Below are positions 51,699-60,317 of a DNA stretch of 64,000 nt, in pieces; position 1 is the first letter of the stretch; each line of letters begins with the position of its first letter. Origin of the DNA: Myxococcota bacterium (GTDB lineage: Bacteria; Myxococcota_A; UBA796; UBA9615; JAKLKC01); NCBI GenBank assembly GCA_023150875.1, contig JAKLKC010000013.1, positions 1 to 64,000 on the forward strand, in the 5' to 3' direction. Position numbers and translations under genes: made by a program. Below the pieces are notes generated by a model. The model had not been told where the DNA came from. It did no database searches and worked only from the letters and a program-made list of their open reading frames with translations.

Positions 51699-53362
51699 CG
51701 AACGGGGGGCCGAGGACTTTCCTCGGGGCCGGGGCAGGGATCCTGCTGCTGCTCGCCTGCCAGCGCACCGTATGGGCCCACGGCGAGTTCCCCGAGGCCA
51801 CGGGGGTGGTCTTCGAGCGTGACGCCGACCCCCTGCCCCTCGTCGTGACGTCCTTCGGGATCCTCGCCCCTCGCAAGGCGGACGACTGGACCTGGGTCTG
51901 CGAAGAGGTGACGGGCGAGACCTCAGTCACCTCCTTCGCGGCGCTCCCGTCCGGCCGCTGGTTCCTCGGGACCTTCTACGGGCTGTGGTACTCCGATGAC
52001 CGGTGCCGCTGGCAGGCGGTGCCGGGAGACCTCGACGGGCGGTTCGTCACTCAGGTCCAGCGGGACGCTGTCGACCCGGATCGGGTCTGGGCAGCGACCT
52101 CGAACGGGGACCGGGACAACGCCCTGTGGCGCTCGGACGACGGCGGGGACTCCTTCGCCGCCTACGCGACCTTCGGGACGGGAGCCATGATCCGAGGTTT
52201 CCTGCAAGGGAGCGACGGGGTCCCTTGGTACGTGTTCGGCTGGCGGGATCAACTGCCCTGGCTCTGGCACTCGGCCGACGGGGAGGACTGGACGGAGCAC
52301 CTCATCGACGCATTGCCCGAGGGGCACTCGATCTACCCCCTGGGCATCGATTCCCAAGACTCTTCGCGCGCCTATGTCGAGTTCCACGGCTACTACGGGG
52401 ATTCCCTGGTGCGGATCACGGCGGAAGGGAGCCTTGCGGTGCTGCTGGACGTGGCGGACGACGTGACGGCCTTCGCCACCGGGCCCGCGGACGGGGAGAT
52501 CTGGGCCGGCGGGAGGAACGTCGGCTGGTACCATTCCACCGACGACGGGCAGAGCTGGGATGGACCCGACCCGGAACCGGAGGCGGGTTGCGTCATCCCC
52601 CACGGCGACGACTGGTACCTTTGCCAGAACAACTGGGCGGACGGGGCAGCGGTGGCCGTGGCACCGGCGGGAGCGACGGAGGGCGAAGCCGTGTTGGAGT
52701 TCGGCGACGTGCATGGGGTCGAGGACTGCCCCGACGGAAGCGAGACCCAGGAAGTCTGCGGCCCCCTGTGGGAGTCGACCAAGGAGTATTCGGGCCTGGA
52801 CGCTGAGGTCCCGGCCGAGGACGTGTCGACGGCGGACGCGGACCCGGGGTGTGGGGGGTGCGCGCACGCTGGTCGACCGGGAGGGTTCCTGCCTATGGTC
52901 GGGACACTGGGATCCGCAGCGTTCGCACTCCGGCGTCGCCGTGGGCGTCGCCTCCCCCTGAGGTCGGGCACGCTCGTCGCGGTGGCACTCGTGGCGGCAT
53001 TGGCATCCGCCTGCGAGCCGCCCACGGCGGGAAATCCCTCGGTGCAGATCCTGACCCCGGCGGATGGGGCCATCGTCTGTGGCGACCCCTTAGAGGTCGC
53101 CGTCGAAGTGGAGAACTTCGAGTTGGTGGAGGAAGAAGCGGACCCCTACGCCGCGCCCGACGGCACGGGGCACGTCCACATCTTCCTCAACGGCCAGGAG
53201 GCCGTACAGGAGAGCCAGGAAGAGTTCGACCTCCCCGATCCGGTTCCGGACGGGGAGTACCAGGTGAAGGCCGAGCTGGCCAACGCCAACCACTCGCCGG
53301 TTGAGCCTTACACCAGCGACCTGATCTACGTCACCGTCTCGGCGGATGCCTGCGGGGACTGA
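51695..53362 (+). CDS. Exported repeat protein with internal MYXO-CTERM-like tail fused to a lipoprotein
   Basis: The 555-aa reading frame looks like two proteins. Residues 1-422: a signal peptide (GAGAGILLLLACQRTVWA), BNR-type propeller repeats (GLWYSDDRCRWQAVPGD, ALWRSDDGGDSFAAY, GWYHSTDDGQSWDG), then CGGCAHAGRPGGFLPMVG followed by SAAFALRRRRGRR, a MYXO-CTERM-type sorting tail. Residues about 423-555 start a new lipoprotein signal (LVAVALVAALASAC) and carry a beta domain (VQILTPADGAIVCGDPLEV) like the next gene's product. A stop and a start appear to be missing at about 52958. Propeller and lipoprotein are visible; the fusion may be a mutation or a sequencing error. Confidence 0.72.
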   Translation: MTNGGPRTFLGAGAGILLLLACQRTVWAHGEFPEATGVVFERDADPLPLVVTSFGILAPRKADDWTWVCEEVTGETSVTSFAALPSGRWFLGTFYGLWYSDDRCRWQAVPGDLDGRFVTQVQRDAVDPDRVWAATSNGDRDNALWRSDDGGDSFAAYATFGTGAMIRGFLQGSDGVPWYVFGWRDQLPWLWHSADGEDWTEHLIDALPEGHSIYPLGIDSQDSSRAYVEFHGYYGDSLVRITAEGSLAVLLDVADDVTAFATGPADGEIWAGGRNVGWYHSTDDGQSWDGPDPEPEAGCVIPHGDDWYLCQNNWADGAAVAVAPAGATEGEAVLEFGDVHGVEDCPDGSETQEVCGPLWESTKEYSGLDAEVPAEDVSTADADPGCGGCAHAGRPGGFLPMVGTLGSAAFALRRRRGRRLPLRSGTLVAVALVAALASACEPPTAGNPSVQILTPADGAIVCGDPLEVAVEVENFELVEEEADPYAAPDGTGHVHIFLNGQEAVQESQEEFDLPDPVPDGEYQVKAELANANHSPVEPYTSDLIYVTVSADACGD

Positions 53363-53378
53363 AAGGATGGGATTCTCC

Positions 53379-53852
53379 ATGAACCTCATGCGTCTGGCCG
53401 GCGGCGCCCTCGTCGGGGCCTGCCTGCTGCTTCCCCCGGGATGCGAGGAGGAGGCCGAGCCCCCCGAAGTGGAGTTCCTGGCCCCTCAGGATGGGTCGAC
53501 CGTGGCGTCTGGGACGGTCGACGTCTCGCTGGTCATCGAGCACTTCACCCTCGTCGAGCTGGAGGCCGCCCTCCGAGCCCGGCATGCACCCAGCCGTCTG
53601 GCCCAATGGGCCGACGCCCTGCTCCCGGGCCGCGCCGCCTACGCCCACGGGGGCGAGGAGTTCCCGGAAGGCCACTGCGTGCTGCGCCTCGATGGGGTGG
53701 AGGTTGCCACCCTGACCTCCACCCAAGGGCAGGTCACCGGCGTGGAGGCGGGGCAGCACGCCCTGGAGGCGGAGCTGGTGTACGCCGACGGCGACCCGCT
53801 CGACCCCCCAGTCAAGGTCCAGGTCGGGTTCACAGCGGAGGACGGGACGTGA
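53379..53852 (+). CDS. Small lipoprotein related to the preceding one
   Basis: The 157-aa product starts at ATG 53379 behind AAGGATGG; signal MNLMRLAGGALVGACLLLPP with lipobox PPGC. The mature domain (VEFLAPQDGSTVASGTVDVS, GHCVLRLDGVEVATL) resembles VQILTPADGAIVCGDPLEV of the fused lipoprotein upstream, an Ig-like domain for which duplication is likely. Probably outer-membrane anchored. Function unknown. Confidence 0.7.
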   Translation: MNLMRLAGGALVGACLLLPPGCEEEAEPPEVEFLAPQDGSTVASGTVDVSLVIEHFTLVELEAALRARHAPSRLAQWADALLPGRAAYAHGGEEFPEGHCVLRLDGVEVATLTSTQGQVTGVEAGQHALEAELVYADGDPLDPPVKVQVGFTAEDGT

Positions 53853-54721
53853 GGGATCGAGTGCTCGCGTGTCTGGTCGTCGGCGCGCTCGCGCCCTCCT
53901 GGGCAGGCTGCGACGGCGAGACCGCTTCGGACGACGACACGGCGCCGGACCCCCACGTTGAATTCGTCGTGGACGCATGGACCGACCCCGAGCCCCCCGT
54001 CGGCGGCGACGAGGTGGAACTGTGGTTCCGGATCCTGGACCAGGGCGGCGATCCCGTCGACGACCTGCAGATCAACCACGACCGGATGGTCCACACCTTC
54101 ATCATCAGCGCGGACCTCACCTCGTTCCAGCATCGCCACCACGAGGACTTCTACGACCTCAGCGCGGACGACCTCCGCGAGGCGACCTTCCACTTCCCCC
54201 TGACCTTCCCGTATTCCGGCGACTTCCTCCTCCTGTTCGACTTCGCCCATGGCAACCTCTACTACCCCCGGCCGGTGTGGTTCGTCGTCGACGGGGACAC
54301 CCCGCAGTTGCCGGAACCGGTCGTGGACCTGGCGACGGAGCGGGTGGCGGGTGACGTCCGGGCCGAGCTGACGTGGGACGGTCCCGCCATCGCCGGCTAC
54401 GAAGCGTCCTGGTCGCTTCACCTGACCGAGGCCGAAGGAGGTCAGGAGGTGACGGACCTGGTCCAGTACCTCGGGGCCGACGGGCACGCGGCGCTGGTCA
54501 GCGACGACCTGGCCTTCGCCGGCCACACCCATGCCTGGTTCCCGGGCATGGAGAACGTGCCCCCGAGCCACGAGATGTCCCACGAGTACGATGGGCCCGA
54601 TCTCCCATTCCGGTACGCCTTCGATGCGGCCGGGGTGTACAAGATGTGGGTGCAGTTCGTCCGAGCGGGCGCACCGGACGAGCCGTACCTGGTGGACTTC
54701 ATGTTCGAAGTCAGCCCCTGA
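53849..54721 (+). CDS. Lipoprotein with paired beta domains, possibly metal- or copper-related
   Basis: GTG 53849 overlaps the previous stop; 290 aa with signal RVLACLVVGALAPSWAGC and an acidic linker ETASDDDTAPD. Two similar halves contain MVHTFIISADLTSFQHRHHE and HTHAWFPGMENVPPSHEMSH, rich in His and Met (HxH, HExxH-like spacing by chance), with VDDLQINHDRMVH. The repeated His-rich beta pattern suggests a periplasmic metal-binding protein, which would suit the czc neighbourhood. No named family. Confidence 0.66.
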   Translation: MRDRVLACLVVGALAPSWAGCDGETASDDDTAPDPHVEFVVDAWTDPEPPVGGDEVELWFRILDQGGDPVDDLQINHDRMVHTFIISADLTSFQHRHHEDFYDLSADDLREATFHFPLTFPYSGDFLLLFDFAHGNLYYPRPVWFVVDGDTPQLPEPVVDLATERVAGDVRAELTWDGPAIAGYEASWSLHLTEAEGGQEVTDLVQYLGADGHAALVSDDLAFAGHTHAWFPGMENVPPSHEMSHEYDGPDLPFRYAFDAAGVYKMWVQFVRAGAPDEPYLVDFMFEVSP

Positions 54722-54759
54722 TGGTCTGCCAAGCTGCGCCGCCGCGAGAGGGCCCCGGT

Positions 54760-55881
54760 ATGCCACGCTGCCCGACCCTGTGCCTGCTGCCGCTCCTGGT
54801 CCTGGTCGCCTGCGTGGAGGGACCGGCGGACGGGGACCCGTCCGACGACGACTCCCAGGACGATGACAGCGATGTCGAGGTCGCCGTGCCCGAGTTTGGG
54901 GCAGGCGGAGCGCCGACCTTCACCGTCATCGGCACCGCCGCCGATGGCCTCGACGTGCCCAGGGACCTCGGGTTCGATCCCGAACACCCCGACCAGCTCT
55001 GGACCGTCAACCGCGGCAGCGACGGCGTGGTGATCTTCTTCGACGCGGGGACGCAGGACCAGGTGTCCGAGGTCCGGATCGACGTCATGGGCAACCACTT
55101 CATGGAGGAGGTCAGCTCGATGGCCTTCGGGGCCCCGGAGACCTTCGCCACCTGCCAGGAGTCGCGGAACACCTACAACGACGAGTACATGCCCAACGAC
55201 TTCATGGGCCCCGCGCTGTGGTCGGCGGACCTCGACGTCTTCGCCGCCGTGAACCAGGGCGCCCACAGCGACCTGCTGGGGAGTCACCTCGACATGCAGC
55301 ACGAGAGCCCGTACTGCATGGGGATCGCCCACGATTACGACAACGTGTACTGGGTCTTCGACGGCAAGAACGAGGACATCGTCCGGTACGACTTCCAGGA
55401 GGACCACGGGCCGGGCTACGACGACCACTCCGACGGCATCGTGCGCCGGTACGTCGACGTGAACGTCGAGCGGGTGGAAGGCGTCCCCAGCCACCTGGTG
55501 CTCGACCCCGACAGCGGATGGCTCTACTTCGTGAACACCGCCAAAGGCAAGGTGAGGCGGCTCGACACCGCGACCGGGAAGGTCACGGGGAGCCTGGCCG
55601 AGGTCATGGAGCCTCTGGAGGAGTACTCCAAGGTGGAAGGCGCGGTGGTCGAAGTCTTCGCCGAGGGCTTGCAGCAGCCCTCGGGCATCGCCCTCCAAGA
55701 CGGCCGCCTGTTCGTGTCCGACTACGCGACCGGTGAGATCGTCGCCTATGCCCTGGATGGGGGCGAGCTGGGCCGCATCCACACCGAGGCCGAGGGAATC
55801 ATGGGCATCACCGTGGGCCCCGACGGGAAGCTCTGGTTCGTGGACGCGGCGGCGAACGAGGTCGTGCGGGTCGATCCGTAG
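54760..55881 (+). CDS. NHL/beta-propeller lipoprotein
   Basis: Start ATG 54760 was chosen because it begins a lipoprotein signal (MPRCPTLCLLPLLVLVACVE); a frame start 13 codons earlier lacks this. An acidic linker (DPSDDDSQDDDSD) follows, then six or so propeller repeats: DVPRDLGFDPEHPDQLWTVN, VPSHLVLDPDSGWLYFVN, QQPSGIALQDGRLFVSDYAT, IMGITVGPDGKLWFVDAAAN. Surface-exposed binding or enzyme scaffold; substrate unknown. Last of the lipoprotein run. Confidence 0.78.
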   Translation: MPRCPTLCLLPLLVLVACVEGPADGDPSDDDSQDDDSDVEVAVPEFGAGGAPTFTVIGTAADGLDVPRDLGFDPEHPDQLWTVNRGSDGVVIFFDAGTQDQVSEVRIDVMGNHFMEEVSSMAFGAPETFATCQESRNTYNDEYMPNDFMGPALWSADLDVFAAVNQGAHSDLLGSHLDMQHESPYCMGIAHDYDNVYWVFDGKNEDIVRYDFQEDHGPGYDDHSDGIVRRYVDVNVERVEGVPSHLVLDPDSGWLYFVNTAKGKVRRLDTATGKVTGSLAEVMEPLEEYSKVEGAVVEVFAEGLQQPSGIALQDGRLFVSDYATGEIVAYALDGGELGRIHTEAEGIMGITVGPDGKLWFVDAAANEVVRVDP

Positions 55882-56076
55882 GTCCACGTCGAGGGTGCCT
55901 CTGAGACCCCGCACCCTGCCCGCTCGACGGCGGAGTTACGGCGGGACCCGGTGCAAGCAGGGCCCGCGATCTCCCGGGCGACAGCCTGGCGCGACGGCAT
56001 TGGCGCGCCCTGTCGGCCAGATCCCTCGCCTGCCGACCCAACGGTGGGGCGCAAAGGACGCGGCGGAGGTGATGCG

Positions 56077-56739
56077 ATGCAGGCCGAGGCGGACAGCAGC
56101 ATGATGGACACCCGTGCGCCCTTGCTGAGCAGGGCCATCCACCTGGAGCAGGCGACCATCGCCTGGAACGTCATCGAGGCGGTGGTCGCCGTGGGCGCCG
56201 GCATCGCCGCCGGGAGCATCGCCCTCGTGGGCTTCGGCCTGGACAGCATCATCGAGGTCATCGCCGCTTCCGCGCTCTACGTGCGCCTGCGGGCCGAGGC
56301 CCAGGGACGCGAGGAGAACGAGGCGGCGGAGCGGCGGGCGCTGCGGGTGGTCGCGGTGACGTTCTTCGTCCTCGCCGCCTACGTCGCGTTCGAGGCGGCC
56401 ACGGCGCTCCTCCAGCGCGAGGCGCCCGAGGCCAGCCCGGTTGGGATCGGGCTCTCGGTGTTCTCGCTCGCCGTGATGCCGGGTCTGGCCTTCGCCAAGC
56501 TCCGGGCGGGCCGCGCGCTCGGGAGCGCCGCCCTCGTCGCGGACTCCAAGGAGACGTTCGCCTGCGCCTGGCTGTCCTTCACCCTCCTGCTCGGGCTCGG
56601 GGCGAACGCCCTGTTCGGGTGGTGGTGGGCGGATCCGGTCGCGGCGCTGGCGATGATCCCGTTCCTGGTGCGGGAGGGACGGGAGGCGTGGGAGGAAGCG
56701 GAAGGGGAGGAGGGCGACGGCGACGAGGGGGACGGCTGA
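56077..56739 (+). CDS. Cation transporter, CDF-like membrane domain only
   Basis: The 220-aa product starts at ATG 56077 with GGAGG 7 bp before. Six hydrophobic segments include GSIALVGFGLDSIIEVIAAS and LVADSKETFACAWLSFTLLL, the positions of CDF metal sites. TM2 has GxxxD (Gly in place of His) and TM5 has DSKET, and the cytoplasmic C-terminal domain is missing, ending in Glu/Gly/Asp. Annotated relatives are called 'cation transporter'. The decayed copy at 43245 shows that this gene was duplicated. Confidence 0.8.
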   Translation: MQAEADSSMMDTRAPLLSRAIHLEQATIAWNVIEAVVAVGAGIAAGSIALVGFGLDSIIEVIAASALYVRLRAEAQGREENEAAERRALRVVAVTFFVLAAYVAFEAATALLQREAPEASPVGIGLSVFSLAVMPGLAFAKLRAGRALGSAALVADSKETFACAWLSFTLLLGLGANALFGWWWADPVAALAMIPFLVREGREAWEEAEGEEGDGDEGDG

Positions 56740-56866
56740 GGCGAATCCACCTGATTTCGGCACGGCGTCCGGTGGGATCCCGGACCCGCGCCGTTGCTGG
56801 CTCCGTCGGGGCCTCTCCGAGGGGGATTCCGACACAGGCCCCCGAGGGCTGGGACCGGGGGGCGGC

Positions 56867-57481
56867 TCAGGCGGCGAGCGGCGGTGCGTGCTCGCGGGCG
56901 CGGCGGGCGAGGAGCGTGGGTGAGACCCCGAGGGCCTTCGCCGCCTTGCGAATGCTGCCGTGCTCGGTGAGGGCGGCGGCGGCCTTGGCCGGGGAGAGCC
57001 CCGCCCGGGGACGCCCCAGGCGTACGCCTCGGGCGCGAGCGGCGTCGACGCCGGCCTGGACCCGCTCCCGGGCGAGCGAGGCTTCCAGCTCCGCCATGGC
57101 CGCCGCGATCTGGAACATCGCCATCCCGAGCGGGGTGTTGGTGTCCAGGGCCTCCTGATGGCTGACGAACGACAGGCCCAGGGAGCGCAGCTCCGACAAG
57201 AACCCCACGAGATGCGAGACCGAACGCGCCAGGCGATCGAACCGCCACACCGCGACGACATCGACCTCGCGCCTGCGGATCGCGGTCATCATCGCGTCGA
57301 GGCCCGGTCGACTCGCGAGGCGCCCCGACCATCCCTCGTCGACGTCCTCCCGCACGACGACCCACCCCCGAGCCTCGGCCATCTGGCGCAGGGCGGCGAG
57401 CTGGTAGGCGACACCGTGCTTGTCGGCCTGGGCACGGGTGGACACGCGGGCGTAGAGGGCGGCGAGGACGGGCCGGCTCAT
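56867..57481 (-). CDS. Serine resolvase/invertase
   Basis: The 204-aa product has the resolvase catalytic domain (VLAALYARVSTRAQADKHGV with the active Ser in ARVST near residue 14; VVAVWRFDRLARSVSHLVGF; GMAMFQIAAAMAELEASLAR; VQAGVDAARARGVRLGRP). A C-terminal helix-turn-helix follows (SIRKAAKALGVSPTLLARRA). The length is standard. Such enzymes resolve cointegrates or multimers, or invert DNA. It shares ATGA with the GHKL gene upstream in the same operon, so it marks the left end of element B; a matching gene may lie just left of this window in element A. Confidence 0.93.
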   Translation of the reverse strand: MSRPVLAALYARVSTRAQADKHGVAYQLAALRQMAEARGWVVVREDVDEGWSGRLASRPGLDAMMTAIRRREVDVVAVWRFDRLARSVSHLVGFLSELRSLGLSFVSHQEALDTNTPLGMAMFQIAAAMAELEASLARERVQAGVDAARARGVRLGRPRAGLSPAKAAAALTEHGSIRKAAKALGVSPTLLARRAREHAPPLAA

Positions 57482-60054
57482 GAGGATGCCCCGATTCCGG
57501 GGCGGGCGAGGCCCGCGCGCACGAGGGCAACCAGGCGGTCGCGGTGCCGGCCGACGAAGGCGGCGACGTAGGCGGCGTCCACGCCGGCCGGCGGGCGGGC
57601 GGCGACCGCCGCGGCGGCGGCATCGAGCACGAGGGCGGCGGGATCGGCGCACCCGCAGGTCGGACAGCGGGCCTCGCTGGCGACCCGTACCCGGGCGCTC
57701 TCGGCCTCCGCCTCGGCGAGGGCGGCGCGGGCGTCGTCGAGGGCCGCCTGGAGGCGCGCGACCTCGGTGGCGGAGCGGCGCTCCTCCAGCCGGGCGGCGC
57801 GGGCGCGGGCAAGTTGGCGCTCCAGGGCGGCGATCCGCTTCTGCTCCTCGGTCACCTTCACCGGCAGCCGCAGGACGCCCTCGACGAGGATGGCGATGGC
57901 GGGCAGCAGGTGGCCCGTGGCGTGCCCGAGGTCCTCCCTCGCGGCGACGTACTCCTCGCTGTGGCCCTGGCCCATCCTCCCGTCCAGATGCGTCAGTTCG
58001 TGGCAGGCGACCCCGTGCAGGTAGGCAGCGATGGCGAGGGGGCGCTCGCGGTGCGCCCGGACGACCTGGTCCAGGCGGTCGGGGTGGATGTAGACCACGT
58101 TCCCGCCCGACGGCGTGCTGGTCGTGAGCCCCAGCAACTCGTCGTCCAGCACGAACCCCGGCTTGAACCGGCGGCGGATCCGGGCTTCGGCGGCGATGAG
58201 CCGGAGCGTCGCGTCCCAGGCAGTCAGGTGGGGGATCCACCGGGCGAACCCCTTGCGGAAGCGGTAGGCGCGCTGGCGGTCGTAGTTCTTCTTGGAGATC
58301 CGCAGACCGGCGAGTCGGCCGAAGGGGTTGCGCTTGACCCTACGGCGGCGTTCGCCCGCCTCGTCGGTGGTGAGGGCTGCGAGGGCAACGTCCCCGGCCC
58401 GGGTCAGGGTGGCGGCCTGGAGCAGACCCCCACCCGAAGGACCGGTGGCAGCGTCGGCGGCGCGGGCAATGGCGCCCTGGAGGAGGACCACGTCGTGCTC
58501 GCCCAGGGCCTCGCCGGCCTCGGCGCGGTCGAGCGCGTCCTGCACCTCGGAGGTCAAGACGAGGAAGGGATAGCCGCCCCCGGCGGCGATCACGGCGTCG
58601 TCGGCGGACTGGAGCACGTCGCGGAGCTGGCGGACGGCGCTCGCGGGACCGCCGGGGCAGGCCACGTCCGGCTCGACCGGCGTCGCCGTCGCGGCGAGCT
58701 GCACCCCCGGCGGCAGCACGGCGGAGCGGGTCGGGCCGTCGCCGCCTTGAGGCGCCCGGGTGCCCGGAGGGGCGAGGCTCGCCACCGGGGACTCCACCCC
58801 CGGGTCCTTCGCCCGCTCGGCATAGAAGTCGGCGATCCCGCCCGCGGCCTCGGCCATGGCCTTCTGGAAGGCGGCGTCCCCGAACGCCTCGGCGGCGAGG
58901 TCGGCCAGCTCGGCGGCGCCCCGGCGCTCGGCTTCGTCGTCGGAGTCGGGGTCGTAGACCTCGTCCTCCTGGGAGCGGCCGACGCTCTCGTTCTCGCGCT
59001 CCACCTCCTCGACCAGGTCGCGGAAGGCCCAGCGGGCGTGGTCCTGGAGGGCGTCGCGGGCGGCGTTGAAGGGGTAGCCGGCCGTACCAGGGCGAACGGT
59101 GGTCAGGAGGTCCACCACCACGTCGGCCTTCAGGTTGCCCCGCTGGCTCGGCACCTTGTGCTGGAAGAGGCCGCCGAGCCGGAGGTAGTAGGCCCCCTGC
59201 CGGTCCCCGGGCGGGCGGCGGAACGCCTTCACCGTCGCGGTGGTGCCCTGGCCCCACGAGCCGTCCACGGCGACCTTCGCGCCCCCGCGCCGGCTGAACA
59301 TGGGGCGGACCTCTTCGCCGTCGAGCACCAGCGTGAGGCCGGGGAGGTCGTTGGCGGCGAGCAGCTCGCGCAGGCGGTCGGGCAGGACGACGTAGGCCCG
59401 GCGGGCGTCGTCCCAGGTGGAATCGAAGTCCTCGGGCACGTCGAACACGGTGATGCGGGTGCCCTGGAGGTACGGGGCGTCGAAGACCTGGACCTCGGCG
59501 TCGGCGCCCGTGCTCAGCGCGAGGTTGTCTCGGGTGTGCATCTCCCATCGGAACGTGCGCGAGGTCCCGAGGATCACCGCCTTCGCGACTCCGAACCCGC
59601 CGGCCGCCTCCTCACTGTCGCCCGCGTCCCGCTTGCCCGAGTCCCCGAGGGAGAGGAACTTCGTCAGGATCGTGGTCGCGTCCATGCCGATGCCGTTGTC
59701 CTCGAACGAGAGGGCGCGGCGGCCCGGGTCCCAGGTCACGGCGAACCGGCCCTCGCCCGCCCGGGTCTTGCGGGCGCGGATCGCGGCGCGGATGGCATCG
59801 ATCCCGTTCTGAAGCCCCTCGCGCGTCGCCAGCACGGGCAGGTCCCCGGACTGGTAGACGCTGGTGGTCATGAAGGACCAGATGCGGGCGACGTTGACGC
59901 CGGGACGGCCGGTGGCCTTGGCCTCCATCGCCTCGACCACCTCGGCACGGCCCCCGAGGGCGGCGCGCAGGGCGGCGTGGTCGATGCGGAGGCGGGCGGC
60001 GGCCTTCGGCGCACCCTGCCGGGCGAGAAGGGTCGCTTGGCATGCGCAGCCCAC
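57478..60054 (-). CDS. GHKL-family ATPase with HExxH and zinc-ribbon domains, copy B (full length)
   Basis: The 858-aa product starts at GTG 60054, which aligns with MGCACQA of copy A; ATG 60084 is the alternative and overlaps the previous stop. The ATPase part has N-box LQNGIDAI, DNGIGMD and GGFGVAKA in residues 80-160. A long middle part (380-640) is unrecognised. Around residue 684 lies GVACHELTHLDGRMGQGHSE, an HExxH metallopeptidase-type motif with a downstream His/Glu. A coiled coil follows at about 730-790, and CPTCGCADPAAL near 796 could be part of a zinc ribbon. An ATPase joined to a zincin-like motif is unusual. Peptidase activity is unproven. Confidence 0.85.
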   Translation of the reverse strand: MGCACQATLLARQGAPKAAARLRIDHAALRAALGGRAEVVEAMEAKATGRPGVNVARIWSFMTTSVYQSGDLPVLATREGLQNGIDAIRAAIRARKTRAGEGRFAVTWDPGRRALSFEDNGIGMDATTILTKFLSLGDSGKRDAGDSEEAAGGFGVAKAVILGTSRTFRWEMHTRDNLALSTGADAEVQVFDAPYLQGTRITVFDVPEDFDSTWDDARRAYVVLPDRLRELLAANDLPGLTLVLDGEEVRPMFSRRGGAKVAVDGSWGQGTTATVKAFRRPPGDRQGAYYLRLGGLFQHKVPSQRGNLKADVVVDLLTTVRPGTAGYPFNAARDALQDHARWAFRDLVEEVERENESVGRSQEDEVYDPDSDDEAERRGAAELADLAAEAFGDAAFQKAMAEAAGGIADFYAERAKDPGVESPVASLAPPGTRAPQGGDGPTRSAVLPPGVQLAATATPVEPDVACPGGPASAVRQLRDVLQSADDAVIAAGGGYPFLVLTSEVQDALDRAEAGEALGEHDVVLLQGAIARAADAATGPSGGGLLQAATLTRAGDVALAALTTDEAGERRRRVKRNPFGRLAGLRISKKNYDRQRAYRFRKGFARWIPHLTAWDATLRLIAAEARIRRRFKPGFVLDDELLGLTTSTPSGGNVVYIHPDRLDQVVRAHRERPLAIAAYLHGVACHELTHLDGRMGQGHSEEYVAAREDLGHATGHLLPAIAILVEGVLRLPVKVTEEQKRIAALERQLARARAARLEERRSATEVARLQAALDDARAALAEAEAESARVRVASEARCPTCGCADPAALVLDAAAAAVAARPPAGVDAAYVAAFVGRHRDRLVALVRAGLARPGIGASS

Positions 60055-60083
60055 AAGATGAGCCCTCGTCCGGCCCGGCCGCA

Positions 60084-60284
60084 TCACCTGTGCCTGCGCC
60101 GGTCCGCCTCCCGACGCAGGGCCTCGGCGCCTTCCGCCTCCATGGCTGCCCGGGCGGAGGCGAGCGCGTCGGGAGACAGCTCCCACAGAGGGGTGCCACA
60201 GCCGGGACAGAACGCGAGCGCCCTGCGGCGGGCGCCGCACCGAGGGCACTTCATCGCGCCGGGGGGAGGGATGAGCTCGGGCAT
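60084..60284 (-). CDS. Small zinc-ribbon protein
   Basis: The 66-aa product has MKCPRCGARRRALAFCPGCG (two CxxC pairs, residues about 12-30), a rubredoxin-like zinc knuckle, and a charged helical tail (ASARAAMEAEGAEALRREAD). It lies between the spike-like gene and the GHKL ATPase and has no counterpart in copy A. Probably a protein-protein or nucleic-acid adaptor. Confidence 0.65.
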   Translation of the reverse strand: MPELIPPPGAMKCPRCGARRRALAFCPGCGTPLWELSPDALASARAAMEAEGAEALRREADRRRHR

Positions 60285-60317
60285 GGCGTCCTCGACGTTC
60301 GCCTGGGCAGACGGGGT

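Noticed and set aside
53849-54721. HEMSH in the lipoprotein as a metallopeptidase site
   Set aside because: HExxH-like spacing occurs in a beta/linker context without the helical zincin surroundings seen for HELTH in the GHKL protein.
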